Below, in pieces: positions 25,751 through 34,590 of a stretch of DNA of 64,000 bases (the first letter of the stretch is position 1; the number at the start of each line of letters is the position of its first letter). Origin of the DNA: Klebsiella quasipneumoniae subsp. quasipneumoniae (lineage in GTDB: Bacteria > Pseudomonadota > Gammaproteobacteria > Enterobacterales > Enterobacteriaceae). The translations under genes were made by a program, and so were the position numbers. The notes under the pieces are model-generated. The model was not told the origin of the DNA, ran no database searches, and worked only from the letters and a program-made list of their open reading frames with translations. The stretch spans positions 62,001 to 126,000 of the forward strand of contig NZ_CP084876.1 of the NCBI RefSeq assembly GCF_020525925.1. The letters are read 5' to 3'.

Positions 25751-26796
25751 CCGGCGAGGGTCGCGCTGTCGATCACGAAGCGGTATTTCACATCGCCCTT
25801 GACCATTCTTTCCCAGGCTTCGTTGATCTCATCCCCGCGGATCAGTTCGATATCGGCGACGATGCCGTGTTCAGCGCAGAAGTCGAGCATCTCCTGAGTT
25901 TCCGCGATCCCGCCAATCATCGACCCGGCAATCGACCGGCGGCGGATGATCAGATTGAACACTTCCGGCGACGGATGCGGCGTGGCCGGAGCGCCCACCA
26001 GCGTCATGGTGCCATCGCGCTTCAGCAGCGTGGTGAAGGCATCGAGATTATGCGGCGCCGCCACGGTGTTGAGGATGAAATCGAAGCTTTTGACGTGGGC
26101 CGCCATTTCGTCTTCGTTACGCGACACCACCACCTCATCGGCGCCCAGCGCTCTGGCCGCATTACGCTTGGATTCGGAGGTGGTAAAGGCCACCACGTGA
26201 GCCCCCATGGCGTGGGCCAACTTGATTCCCATATGCCCAAGGCCGCCGATGCCGACCACGCCGACTTTTTTACCCGGCCCGGCGTGCCAGTGGCGCAGCG
26301 GCGAGTACGTCGTGATCCCGGCGCACAGCAGCGGCGCGACGGCGGCCAGCTGCGCTTCGGGATGGGTTATCCGCAGCACGTAGTGTTCTTTAACCACGAT
26401 CTGCTGTGAATAGCCGCCCAGAGTGTGGCCCGGCGCGTCCTGAGTCGGTCCGTTGTAGGTCAGCACCATATGGTCGCAGTAGTTCTCCAGCCCCTCAGCG
26501 CACTCCTCGCACTGTTGGCAGCTATCGACCATGCAGCCGACGCCCACCAGATCGCCGACGGCGTAGCGCGAGACAGCGTCGCCGACCGCGGTGACCCGGC
26601 CCACAATTTCATGCCCCGGCACGCAGGGATAGAGCGTTCCCGCCCATTCCGATCGCGCCTGGTGGAGATCGGAGTGGCAGACGCCGCAGTAGGCGATGGC
26701 GATCTGCACATCCTGCGGCCCCGGTTCGCGGCGGGTGATGGCCATTGATTCCAGCGGCTGGCTGGCGGAGTAGGTACCTATAGCGTTGATCAGCAT
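25747..26796 (-). CDS. yahK: Zinc-dependent NADP(H) aldehyde reductase, YahK-like
   Basis: 349 aa of the medium-chain dehydrogenase family, cinnamyl-alcohol-dehydrogenase branch. Catalytic zinc ligands are Cys37 and His62 (AYCGVCHSDLH; VPGHEIVG), structural zinc Cys residues follow in CQQCEECAEGLENYCD, and the cofactor loop is GIGGLGHMGIK. The sequence follows recalled E. coli YahK almost throughout (LCAGITTYSPLRHW; ILNTVAAPHNLDAF). YahK reduces a broad range of aldehydes with NADPH. The E. coli locus of yahK is elsewhere, so the ortholog status is uncertain even though the family is clear. Confidence 0.85.
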   Translation of the reverse strand: MLINAIGTYSASQPLESMAITRREPGPQDVQIAIAYCGVCHSDLHQARSEWAGTLYPCVPGHEIVGRVTAVGDAVSRYAVGDLVGVGCMVDSCQQCEECAEGLENYCDHMVLTYNGPTQDAPGHTLGGYSQQIVVKEHYVLRITHPEAQLAAVAPLLCAGITTYSPLRHWHAGPGKKVGVVGIGGLGHMGIKLAHAMGAHVVAFTTSESKRNAARALGADEVVVSRNEDEMAAHVKSFDFILNTVAAPHNLDAFTTLLKRDGTMTLVGAPATPHPSPEVFNLIIRRRSIAGSMIGGIAETQEMLDFCAEHGIVADIELIRGDEINEAWERMVKGDVKYRFVIDSATLAG

Positions 26797-27158
26797 AGCG
26801 AAACCTCTTGATCGAATAGAGCGGGAGATGGATGCGGGTGATCAGTGGCATCGATAAGGGTAGCCTGGACTGGGAGAGATGCGAGGGGGAAAGCGGCATC
26901 AGGTACGGCGTAAGCGAGCGAGTCGCCGGAGCCGCAATTTATAAGGCTGGTTTATCATTTAAGCGGCTAAGCCGTATAAATATTTACGAAAATTATTGTT
27001 TTTTAGTGATGTAAAATCGAGGTAAACCGCTTATGCCGATAATAATGCTTACACTCTTTTTATTATGGAAACGACTTGGTTTTTATTCATGATTGCGCGT
27101 GTTGATACTATTACCGCTGAAAATCATGCCCTTCAACCTGACTTAATGACACAACACG
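26797..27158. other. 362-bp gap: divergent promoters of yahK-like and IprA-like genes
   Basis: The half next to yahK is GC-rich and unremarkable. From about 26935 it becomes AT-rich, with a small stem (AGCGGCTtaaGCCGTa-like, 26960-26976) and several possible -10 boxes (TATAAATA at 26975). No convincing small ORF or RNA gene was found. Confidence 0.5.
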
Positions 27159-27857
27159 ATGTCGAAACCTGACGCCAACGGCCAGAATTCCCGGTCATTA
27201 CCCTCTTTTTTTTATGGACGACGAACAAAACCGTTACCTGCGGTGGAATCCTTATTATCCGCGTTCCGGCCTGTCAGCACCCCTTTTGAACTGGCGCAGT
27301 CAAACTATTACCATTTTCCCTTGGCCCAAAGCGAATCCGGCTTCATTCTCCTCGAAGAAGGCGTGGCTTCAGTTTGCTTTGCGGAAAATCAACTGGTGAT
27401 ATCGACGGTCCTCGCCCCGGCTATATTGGGATTAATTGATAATTATGGCGTGTTTAACGGACTCCCGGATATACGCCACAGTTCTCTGTTTGCTGAGACG
27501 GATTTAAGCGGGCGCTGGATAGCGCATCAGGCTGCGGTCAATATCCTGAATGAGAAAAACCTGTGGCAGGAGATGGCCCATATCCTGACGCAGCGGTTGA
27601 TGGTGTTGAGCATGCGCGAGCGGGAGCTGCTGGGGGTGGACTCTTACCAGATGGTGCGCATCCTGTTAATGGAGCTGGCGGTCTATTCGGAGACGTACCG
27701 TAGACAGATCAATGTATTAAGGTTTATCCAGCGGCGTACCAACCTGTCGCGTAGCCGCATTATGTCGATTCTGTCGGAGCTGCGCAAAGGCGGTTATATT
27801 ATTATCCACCGCGGGGTGTTGATGACTATCGCCCAACCGCTTCCCGCCAATTTTTGA
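27159..27857 (+). CDS. IprA/YaiV-like winged-helix regulator (Crp-like)
   Basis: 232 aa. The architecture matches E. coli IprA (YaiV): a cyclic-nucleotide-binding-like beta region (FELAQSNYYHFP..GFILLEEGVASVCF), then helices with VLSMRERELLGVDSYQMVRILLMEL and a C-terminal winged helix (IQRRTNLSRSRIMSILSELRKGGYI). IprA modulates hydrogen-peroxide resistance and related genes in Salmonella and E. coli. This copy has about 25 extra N-terminal residues and only a poor ribosome site before ATG, so a later start is possible. Such paralogues are common in Klebsiella; the target genes are unknown. Confidence 0.75.
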   Translation: MSKPDANGQNSRSLPSFFYGRRTKPLPAVESLLSAFRPVSTPFELAQSNYYHFPLAQSESGFILLEEGVASVCFAENQLVISTVLAPAILGLIDNYGVFNGLPDIRHSSLFAETDLSGRWIAHQAAVNILNEKNLWQEMAHILTQRLMVLSMRERELLGVDSYQMVRILLMELAVYSETYRRQINVLRFIQRRTNLSRSRIMSILSELRKGGYIIIHRGVLMTIAQPLPANF

Positions 27858-27906
27858 GCCTGGCAGGCGAAGGGCGTGATTTGTCGCCCCCCACCTGCTG
27901 GTCCGC

Positions 27907-28197
27907 TTAGGGCTCAATCGCCGTCAGGTAGTCCAGCCGCAGCGGCTCAGCCAGCAGACGCTCCATCTGCGTAACAAACGCCTGAAAATAGGGCATCTCT
28001 ACATGCGCATCAAGGGCGTCCTGCCCACGCCACGCTTCGCGCATGTAGAAAGTGTCCGGCGCGTCGCGCAGCTGGAACAGCGCGTAGTCGAGATTGCCCG
28101 GCTCCTGTCTCGTCGGCAGGAGCAGCTTCTGCAGGGCCTGGCGCAGCGCGTCCGTTTGGCCTGGTTTCGCCTTGAGCACGGCGAGCAGGGTTATCAT
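27907..28197 (-). CDS. Antibiotic biosynthesis monooxygenase (ABM) domain protein
   Basis: 96 aa, one ABM (dimeric alpha-beta barrel) domain: MITLLAVLKAKPGQTDALRQALQKLL..EPGNLDYALFQLRD..FYMREAW. The form is that of YgiN-like quinol monooxygenases. It starts two bases after the stop of an oxidoreductase of the quinone-oxidoreductase group, so they are one operon, which makes a quinone or similar aromatic a plausible shared substrate. A seven-codon longer start is less likely, since the ABM family begins at this Met. Confidence 0.83.
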   Translation of the reverse strand: MITLLAVLKAKPGQTDALRQALQKLLLPTRQEPGNLDYALFQLRDAPDTFYMREAWRGQDALDAHVEMPYFQAFVTQMERLLAEPLRLDYLTAIEP

Positions 28198-28198
28198 C

Positions 28199-29206
28199 TT
28201 AAAATCCCTCCAGCACAATCTTGCCCACCGCGCGTCCGGTTTCCAGCTGGCGATGCGCTTTCTGCAGATTGTCGGCAGTGATGGCGCCGTAGTGTTCGCC
28301 GAGGGTGGTTTTGATCGTGTGGTTGTCGATCAGGGCCGCCACGCGGGTCAGCAGCTGATGCTGGGCGATCATGTCATCCGTCTCAAACATTGAGCGGGTG
28401 AACATAAATTCCCAGTGCAGGGAGAGGCTTTTGGCTTTCAGCGGCACCACGTCCAGGGTCTCCGGATCATCAATCAGCGCCAGCTTGCCCTGCGGGGCGA
28501 GGGCGTCAATCAGCGCGTTGAAGTGCTGGTCGGTGTTGGTCAGGCTGGCGACATGGGTCACCGCGTTGATGCCGATACGCGCCAGCTCGTCGGCGAGCGG
28601 CTTGCTGTGATCGATAACATGGTGCGCGCCCGCCTCGCGGACCCACCGTTGACTCTCCGGACGCGAGGCGGTGCCGATCACCGTCATGGCGGTCAGTTTG
28701 CTGGCCAGCTGGGTCAGGATCGAGCCCACGCCGCCCGCCGCGCCGACGATCAGCAGCGTGTCGCCCGCGTTGCCGCCTTCCGTGACGCCGAGACGGTGAA
28801 ACAGCAGCTCCCAGGCGGTGATCGCCGTCAGCGGCAGCGCGGCGGCGGAGGCGTTATCGAGGGTGCGCGGTTTGTGCGCCACCAGGCGCTCATCCACCAG
28901 CTGATATTCACTGTTGCTGCCGGCCCGGCCCAGGGCGCCGGCGTACCAGACCTCATCGCCTGGCGCGAACAGCGTCACTTCCTCGCCGACGGACTGCACC
29001 ACGCCAACGGCGTCCCAGCCCAGCACCCGCGGCGTGTCGCCCTGGAAGCCGGCGCGCACTTTGGTGTCTACCGGATTGACCGAGACCGCCTTCACGGCAA
29101 CCAGCAGGTCACGCCCGTGGGCGGAGGGGACCGGCAGGTCGATCTCGGTTAAAAAAGGGATATTGTCGCCGTCAGCGGCGGCTTGAGTAATGGCGATAGC
29201 TTTCAT
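28199..29206 (-). CDS. Zinc-type alcohol dehydrogenase / quinone oxidoreductase-like protein
   Basis: 335 aa of the medium-chain reductase family, close to the zinc-lacking QOR group: MKAIAITQAA..FLTEIDLPVPSAHGRDLLVAVKAVSVNPVDTKVR, and the NADPH loop VGAAGGVGSILTQLA (about residues 153-167). No zinc-ligand cysteines are seen, in keeping with quinone or enone reduction rather than alcohol oxidation. It leads a two-gene operon with the ABM protein. AGCAGT before ATG is a weak ribosome site. Confidence 0.85.
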   Translation of the reverse strand: MKAIAITQAAADGDNIPFLTEIDLPVPSAHGRDLLVAVKAVSVNPVDTKVRAGFQGDTPRVLGWDAVGVVQSVGEEVTLFAPGDEVWYAGALGRAGSNSEYQLVDERLVAHKPRTLDNASAAALPLTAITAWELLFHRLGVTEGGNAGDTLLIVGAAGGVGSILTQLASKLTAMTVIGTASRPESQRWVREAGAHHVIDHSKPLADELARIGINAVTHVASLTNTDQHFNALIDALAPQGKLALIDDPETLDVVPLKAKSLSLHWEFMFTRSMFETDDMIAQHQLLTRVAALIDNHTIKTTLGEHYGAITADNLQKAHRQLETGRAVGKIVLEGF

Positions 29207-29318
29207 AACTGCTCCGGTCTGTGAATCGGGTGAATAAAGCGATGACGCGATAGTAGACCGGTGCCGGGAGGGGAAAAACGGGTTAACGGCAATAACAGTT
29301 ATATGCAGAAAGTGAAAA

Positions 29319-29789
29319 TCAGCCCACCTGATAGAAATCGAGCATCACCCCATCCTGAGTACGCCCGCCAGCACAGATAAACAGCGAGGTGGTTAGCCAG
29401 CTGAGCGCGGGGGTATCCACCTCGAAGGTGGGGACGGTGCGAAAATAGATATCTTCCGGCGGAATAGTGCTAAAAAAGCGCATATCGTCGGCGAACAGTT
29501 GGTCATGATAGTGGGCCGGCACCCGGCGGATACCGTTGTTTTCCACGTACACCGTCCCTTCCTCCACCTGCAGGGCATAGCGGGCGGATAGCCTGCATGT
29601 GCCGTCGGGCCCGATAATCTGGCTATCGACGCCGCCGGGCAGCACGTGGCCGCGCAGTTGACCCGAGACGCTGCCGCCGAGAATCGGGATCAGCTGGCGC
29701 TTGCCGGTCTGCGGACTGCGGGAGACTATCACCGGTTTATCAACCTGGATGGTAATGGAAAAACAGTGTCTCAGTTCGGGGGTCATCAT
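29319..29789 (-). CDS. DUF3237 protein
   Basis: 156 aa starting MMTPELRHCFSITIQVDKP, preceded by AGGAGAGCC. The single DUF3237 domain is recognised by GGSVSGQLRGHVLPGGVDSQIIGPDG and the C-terminal VPTFEVDTPALSWL. These small beta-barrel proteins have no assigned reaction; they are often found with catabolic or oxidoreductase genes. It is the gene nearest to the 3' end of selC, where E. coli has setC. A longer open frame into selC is spurious. Confidence 0.75.
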   Translation of the reverse strand: MMTPELRHCFSITIQVDKPVIVSRSPQTGKRQLIPILGGSVSGQLRGHVLPGGVDSQIIGPDGTCRLSARYALQVEEGTVYVENNGIRRVPAHYHDQLFADDMRFFSTIPPEDIYFRTVPTFEVDTPALSWLTTSLFICAGGRTQDGVMLDFYQVG

Positions 29790-29951
29790 GGCTCTCCTGT
29801 TTCGGTTGGCAACGACACGCGGCCTTTGCGTCAGTGTAACGGGTTTGCAGGAGACAAAATAACGCAGGGTTTGGATGAAAATGATTGGCTGAGATGATGG
29901 GTTTTGCGACTCAGTTTGGTTGGGCGTGGCTGTGGGCGAGCAGAGGCAAAC

Positions 29952-30046
29952 TGGCGGAAGATCACAGGAGTTGAACCTGCCCGGGACCGCTGGCGGCCCC
30001 AACTGGATTTGAAGTCCAGCCACCTCACCGGAGATGACGATCTTCC
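29952..30046 (-). tRNA. selC: tRNA-Sec (anticodon TCA)
   Basis: 95 bases including an encoded CCA. GGAAGATC at the 5' end pairs with GATCTTCC before GCCA, giving the 8-bp acceptor stem special to selenocysteine tRNA, and the long variable arm (GGGGCCGCCAGCGGTCCCGGG-type) is present. The anticodon TCA (30010-30012 on the plus strand as TGA) decodes UGA at SECIS sites. selC is a favoured phage and island insertion site in enterobacteria, but no integrase or duplicated tRNA end was seen nearby. Confidence 0.97.
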
Positions 30047-30334
30047 GCGCCTCGATTGCTACATGGAGGCGGGGCGCATTATAGCTACTTTCAGCCGTTT
30101 ACCACATACCTGAACGCACTTTTTTACTGTTAAAACTGGACTTTGCAGAACAGTCTGAGACAAATCCGTTCAAAATCCATGAGTTACACTTTTTCATACT
30201 CTTTTCAGGCTAACGCGATCGCAAAATACATGAAACATATTCTGATAATGACCTAATTCATCTTCCTGCGGCAAAGGCTGATAAAAAATGTAACCGGTAC
30301 CCATCTGTGGTGCCGCCAAGGGAATTGTGCCCAT
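30047..30334. other. 288-bp gap: promoter region of the yicJ remnant and selC
   Basis: The stretch holds the minus-strand selC promoter and, on the plus strand, AT-rich DNA leading to the remnant's start. Candidate -10-like sequences are present (TACACTTTTTCATACT near 30185). No further gene or strong hairpin was found. Confidence 0.5.
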
Positions 30335-30529
30335 ATGAAAGATCCTGTTTTGTCCGTCAAAGAGAAAAATGGCTACGGCATCATGGGCGACGGCGCCACC
30401 CTCCCCATTATTCTCGCCTTGTTCACCCTCATTTCGGCGGAGAGGGTTTTTTTATTCCATTTTTGTACAAAAAGTAACATTCATTTCAGTCTGGTGACTC
30501 AGGCCGCAGACGCTATTCCTGAACGGTGA
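30335..30529 (+). pseudogene. yicJ: Internally deleted remnant of yicJ (glycoside-pentoside-hexuronide transporter)
   Basis: The 64-codon frame begins MKDPVLSVKEKNGYGIMGDG, closely matching the E. coli YicJ start (VLSVKEK-GYGMGD). It then passes directly to LPIILALFTLI, which resembles a segment near the C-terminus of YicJ (IIIALFTIV). About 400 codons are missing, and after ALFTLI the match is lost. In E. coli yicJ lies beside selC in this orientation, so position agrees too. The frame has no stop until 30527, so a short peptide could be made, but a transporter could not. Confidence 0.65.
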
Positions 30530-30560
30530 TAGCGTATGCTGCCGCTGAGAGGAGCCCGCC

Positions 30561-31283
30561 ATGGACTTAGAAAATATCTTTCGTGACGTGAAGCTAAGCA
30601 AAACGGAAATGACCGTGCTGCGCTTTATCCAGAACGACCCGGAGCTGTGTATCCGCCAGGGGATCCGCGCCGTGGCGGAGCAGTGCTACAGTAACCCCTC
30701 CTCGCTGGTGCGGTTGGCGAAAAAGCTTAAGTTCAGCGGCTGGCTGGAGCTGGTCTATTTCATCAAGTTCAATATCACCATGCCGAAGCTCGATGTCACC
30801 AACGATATCGACTATATGAGCATTCAGCCGGCGGAGGCGCTGACGCCGCTGCTGGCAAGCCTTGCGCAGCAGCGCGTCCTGATCCACGGCAGCGGTTTTT
30901 CGCAGTTGATTGCCCAGTATATTTATAACAAGTTCCTCGTCACTGGGGTGAATGCCAGCCTGGCGCTGTGGCCGGATTACGAAATCCTTGAGCAGAAAAA
31001 CGCCGCTCGCTTCGACTCCATCTGGATCATTTCTAAATCCGGGCGCAGCAGCTCGGCGCTCAACTGGGTGAAGGCCATGGAGGGGAAGGAGATCAACCTG
31101 GTCTGCTTTACCGGTGATTATCAGAGCCCGCTGGCGCAGGCTGCGGATACGGCGTTTATCATTCACGATCCGCAGAAGTTCGACGATGATATTTACTGGA
31201 GCAACCCGTTTTTCGGCTACTGCATCCTAGGCTTTGAGCGGCTACTGAAGATGTGGTTTACCCGCGCACCTGGCAATAGCTAG
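30561..31283 (+). CDS. MurR/RpiR-family transcriptional regulator
   Basis: 240 aa. An N-terminal helix-turn-helix of the RpiR type (residues about 5-75, LSKTEMTVLRFIQNDPELCIRQGIRAVAEQCYSNPSSLVRLAKKLKFSGW) is followed by a SIS sugar-phosphate domain (HGSGFSQLIAQYIYNKF; ISKSGRSSSALNW). AGGAGCCC precedes the ATG. It is convergent with the GH4 and PTS genes downstream, which it probably controls through their sugar phosphate. It is not likely to be MurR of the murQP operon, which lies 24 kb away, but that cannot be excluded from sequence alone. Confidence 0.88.
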   Translation: MDLENIFRDVKLSKTEMTVLRFIQNDPELCIRQGIRAVAEQCYSNPSSLVRLAKKLKFSGWLELVYFIKFNITMPKLDVTNDIDYMSIQPAEALTPLLASLAQQRVLIHGSGFSQLIAQYIYNKFLVTGVNASLALWPDYEILEQKNAARFDSIWIISKSGRSSSALNWVKAMEGKEINLVCFTGDYQSPLAQAADTAFIIHDPQKFDDDIYWSNPFFGYCILGFERLLKMWFTRAPGNS

Positions 31284-31289
31284 CCCCGC

Positions 31290-31372
31290 TAAGCGCAGTG
31301 CCGCCGGGCAATATATCAGGCGCCGCGCCGCCATGTTGCCGGGTGGCGGCTGCGCCTTACCCGGCCTACGCC
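31290..31372. repeat. REP pair between the RpiR and GH4 genes
   Basis: Cgccgggcaa..ttgccgggtggcggctgcgccttacccggc includes a full REP palindrome (about 31340-31369) and a half-REP before it. It separates two convergent genes and may protect both 3' ends of mRNA. Confidence 0.7.
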
Positions 31373-31391
31373 TCCAGGTCCGGTCAGTGAT

Positions 31392-32771
31392 TTACCGCCA
31401 GGCGGCGAACTGCTTATCGTCGAGATAAGCTTCGACCAGGGTTTTCGCCAGCGACCAGGAACCGATCAGCGGGTGCGCCATCAGCGCCCGCACCGCCAGC
31501 GACTTATCCTGCTGCAGGATCGCCGCTACCGCCAGCCGCTCATACTCTTTCACGCAGGAAATCATATTCTTCTGCGCCGTCGGCACCTTCGTCGGCGTGA
31601 CCGGCCTGAGGCCCTCCCGGCTCAGGTCGCAGCTGATCTCAATCACGTCGTCAGGGCGCAAAAAGTCGAGCGTGCCATTATTCTGGATCGACACCACGAT
31701 CCGCTTGGTGGTGGTGCTGTTCACCGCTTCCAGAATATCCAGCGCCACCCCGGCATAGCCGCCGGTGTCCGGCTCTTCGATAAACTGCCGCAGCGTCAGC
31801 GGCTCGCGGGTATGAAATTTCTCCTGCCGGGATTCGTTCTGCATATAGCTGTTTTCCCGGCGCAGGTAGTGCTGCATCCAGATATTGAAGGCGGCTTCCG
31901 GCTGCGTTCTGGCATCCACGGTGCGCAGCGCCTGGCGCATCTCCTGATTGATACGGGCGATCTGCTCCCCGCGCGTTTCGCCTGCCCCCTGAATCGCCTT
32001 CAGCGCCTCGTCGCGATAGTAGTAATAATAGAGATATTCGTTGAGTAACTGGTTATCGCACAGCCGCACCAGCTCGGGTGAGAAGTACTGCATCGCGGTC
32101 TTCTGGTACAGCGCCGGGCTGGCGATCAGCCGCTCGGTCACCGCTTCCCCGCGCACGGTGAAGTGGGTAAACCAGGAGAAATGGTTCAGCCCATAGCATT
32201 CCACGCTCAGGTCGCGCTCCTCACAGCCGAGGATCGCCGGCAATTCACGAATCAGCTCGGAAGGCGCATCGCAGATCCCATAGACCCGACGCTTAAAGCC
32301 GGACTTGACGATCGCTTCCGTCACCAGGCCTGACGGGTTGGTAAAGTTAAACAGAATGGCGTCTTCGGCGGCATGGGCTTCGATCAGCCGGCAATAGTCG
32401 AGGATCGCCGGGATCGAGCGCATAGCCATCGCGAAGCCGCCGGCGCCGGTGGTCTCCTGGCCGAGGGTGTTATGTTGCAGCGCAATGCGCTCGTCGCGAA
32501 TGCGGCTTTCATCGCCGCCGACCCGCAGGGTGGTAATAATATAATTGGCGTTTTGCAGCGCCGCGACCGGGTCGGTGGTGGTCGTGAAATGAATATCCGG
32601 GCGAATGGTCGTAAATACATAGCGGGCAATTTCGCCAAATATCGCCAGATTATCCGCAGAGTTATCGAGAAAAACCACCTCCGTTAAACCAATGCGGTGA
32701 GCATTATATGCCAGAGATTTCGCTAAAAATGCAGAGCGAACGCCGCCCCCGCCTAATACGGTTAATTTCAT
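31392..32771 (-). CDS. GH4 6-phospho-glycosidase (NAD- and metal-dependent)
   Basis: 459 aa of glycoside hydrolase family 4. The cofactor loop is LGGGGVRSAFLAKSLAYN (residues 5-22). The metal/redox motif reads GICDAPSELI (Cys-Asp-x-Pro), and NHFSWF follows with the His ligand. GH4 enzymes oxidise C3 of the phosphosugar with NAD and need a metal. CDMP marks 6-phospho-alpha-glucosidases and CNVP the beta enzymes in the members I recall; CDAP does not decide the anomer. It is cotranscribed with a PTS EIICB gene 12 bp upstream, so the substrate enters phosphorylated. An RpiR gene converges on it. Confidence 0.85.
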   Translation of the reverse strand: MKLTVLGGGGVRSAFLAKSLAYNAHRIGLTEVVFLDNSADNLAIFGEIARYVFTTIRPDIHFTTTTDPVAALQNANYIITTLRVGGDESRIRDERIALQHNTLGQETTGAGGFAMAMRSIPAILDYCRLIEAHAAEDAILFNFTNPSGLVTEAIVKSGFKRRVYGICDAPSELIRELPAILGCEERDLSVECYGLNHFSWFTHFTVRGEAVTERLIASPALYQKTAMQYFSPELVRLCDNQLLNEYLYYYYYRDEALKAIQGAGETRGEQIARINQEMRQALRTVDARTQPEAAFNIWMQHYLRRENSYMQNESRQEKFHTREPLTLRQFIEEPDTGGYAGVALDILEAVNSTTTKRIVVSIQNNGTLDFLRPDDVIEISCDLSREGLRPVTPTKVPTAQKNMISCVKEYERLAVAAILQQDKSLAVRALMAHPLIGSWSLAKTLVEAYLDDKQFAAWR

Positions 32772-32783
32772 ACAAACTCCTCA

Positions 32784-34343
32784 TTAATTTTCTGCTAACC
32801 AGTTATCAACCCGGGAACGTACCTGTCCCACTTTTACGCCATAAATAACCTGAACTTCATTACGATTGCGCACCACGCCGTTGGCGCCGGTATTTTTTAA
32901 TTGCGCGTCATCAACTTGCGCCATATCGCGCACGGCTACGCGCAGACGAGTAAAACAATTATCGACGGAGAGAATATTCTCCTTGCCCCCGAGGCCGCGG
33001 ATAATGTCATCGGTAACCGACTGCGGCTGCGCGACTTTCTGGCGGTACTCCGCTTTGCTGTAGAGCTTCACGCTCTCGTCATCTTCCCGGCCCGGCGTTT
33101 TCAGATTCAGCTTCACCACCAGGGTGCGGAAAATCACGTAGTAGACGGCGAACTGGCCGATCCCGATAAGGACATATCCCGGCCAGCGCGTTAAGGAGAC
33201 CGGCAGCGGCAGGTTATAGATCAGAAATTCGATCAGGCCCGATGCGCCCCAGGGGCGTACGGTGAAGAGGTCGCAAATGGCCTGCGAGGCGGCGGTTAAC
33301 GTCGCATGGATCACCCACAGCAGCGGCGAGACAAACAAAAAGGTGAACTCAATCGGCTCGGTGATGCCGGTCAGCATGGAGGTGATAATCGCCGGCAGCA
33401 GAATCGCCTTAGCCATTACTTTTTTCTCCGGCTTCGCGGTGTGGTAGAACGCCAGCGAGGCGCCGGCGAGGCCGAAGATGGTGGTCATCCCTTGCTGTGA
33501 GAAGCGTAGGGCCTCATTCATCACCGGGGTCAGATCCGGGTGGCGCATATAGGCGAGGAAAATGGCCTGGGTACCGGAGACCACCTGGCCGTCCACGTTC
33601 AGGGTGCCGCCAATCTGGGTGAGCTGGAAGGGGGACCAGACAAAATGGTGCAGGCCGGTCGGGATAAGAAATTTTTCAAAGAAACCATAGACGAAGACCC
33701 CGGCGACCCCGGCATTTTTCATAAAGCCGGTGAGGGCGGAGATGCCGTGGGTCATAAACGGCCAAATCCAGGTAAAGGCGATGGCGTAGAAGATAACCAC
33801 CGGCGTCATCGCCACCAGCGTCAGCTTGGCGCCGCCGTACATCGACAGCGCGCCGGGCAGGTCAATGGTAGAGACTTTATTGTGCACCCACGCGATGGTG
33901 CAGCCGAGAATAATGCCAAGGAAAACGCCCATATCCACCACCACAAAGCCCAGCAGCTGGGTTTGCCCGGTGCCATAATATTCACCGTTAATTTTTTCGG
34001 CGAGTCCGTGGGTGTGTTCCAGCCAGGAGTGGTTGGCGCCAAGAAACATAATGAAGCACATCACCGCAACCAGCGCGACTTCGGTTTTTTTATCTTTTGC
34101 CAGACCATAGCTAATGCCGACGCAAAATAATAAGCCGAGGTTGCCAAATAAAGGCCAAAAGGTGTCGCCGAGCATCTGCCCAAGCTGGTGCAGGAAACTG
34201 GTTTCAGCAATTAATGTCGGATTAGTTAATACTGAACTGAGGGCCAGAATTAAGCCAATGACCGGCAAGAACAATACGGCGCCGATCATGGCCCGGGAGA
34301 ATTTTTGCATATTCTCCAGAATACGCTGACGTATTTCAGGCAT
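32784..34343 (-). CDS. PTS glucoside transporter EIICB (GlvC/MalX-like)
   Basis: 519 aa. EIIC comes first (residues about 1-415, ten or so spans, with GITEPIEFTFLFVSP as the sugar-site loop), then a linker and EIIB with phosphocysteine Cys463 (NCFTRLRV). No EIIA is present, so it would use a separate EIIA such as Crr. The form matches the glucose-family alpha-glucoside/maltose group. The next gene encodes a GH4 phospho-glycosidase, giving a complete uptake and cleavage pair. The specific sugar is unknown. The start at 34343 is followed by the usual amphipathic helix (MPEIRQRILENMQKFSRAM). Confidence 0.88.
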   Translation of the reverse strand: MPEIRQRILENMQKFSRAMIGAVLFLPVIGLILALSSVLTNPTLIAETSFLHQLGQMLGDTFWPLFGNLGLLFCVGISYGLAKDKKTEVALVAVMCFIMFLGANHSWLEHTHGLAEKINGEYYGTGQTQLLGFVVVDMGVFLGIILGCTIAWVHNKVSTIDLPGALSMYGGAKLTLVAMTPVVIFYAIAFTWIWPFMTHGISALTGFMKNAGVAGVFVYGFFEKFLIPTGLHHFVWSPFQLTQIGGTLNVDGQVVSGTQAIFLAYMRHPDLTPVMNEALRFSQQGMTTIFGLAGASLAFYHTAKPEKKVMAKAILLPAIITSMLTGITEPIEFTFLFVSPLLWVIHATLTAASQAICDLFTVRPWGASGLIEFLIYNLPLPVSLTRWPGYVLIGIGQFAVYYVIFRTLVVKLNLKTPGREDDESVKLYSKAEYRQKVAQPQSVTDDIIRGLGGKENILSVDNCFTRLRVAVRDMAQVDDAQLKNTGANGVVRNRNEVQVIYGVKVGQVRSRVDNWLAEN

Positions 34344-34498
34344 GATTGATCCTTTTATATTTTTGTAGGGACAGGGAGCGGTTTTTTATCGACTTCCAGT
34401 ATTTTGGTTATAGCAACTCTGATATTTGAAGGGAACCAGTAGCGGTAAATAGGCACAGATAGGCGCTTATTGCACACAGGTTTCAGAATGCCTGCAGA

Positions 34499-34576
34499 CC
34501 CTCTCCCTGACAGGGAGAGGGCGTAGCCAGAGCGGCGTTTTTGCAGAGAAGCCTTCCCTCTCCCGTGGGGGAGAGG
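34499..34576. repeat. Two CCCTCTCCC hairpins downstream of yicH
   Basis: Stems at 34499-34521 (11-bp arms, CCCTCTCCCTG with CAGGGAGAGGG) and 34557-34576 (CCTCTCCC with GGGAGAGG) lie in the gap between the PTS and yicH genes. Related arms occur after zapB (42639-42660). On the minus strand they could end the yicH message, and GTTTTTG near 34538 gives the first a weak T-run in the plus direction. They are a dispersed repeat type. Confidence 0.55.
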
Positions 34577-34590
34577 ATGATGGGATATCG

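Noticed and set aside
29831..30113. Open frames across selC
   Set aside because: The sequence is fully explained by tRNA-Sec.
29952..30334. Prophage or pathogenicity island at selC
   Set aside because: No integrase, no repeated tRNA end and no composition change were seen.
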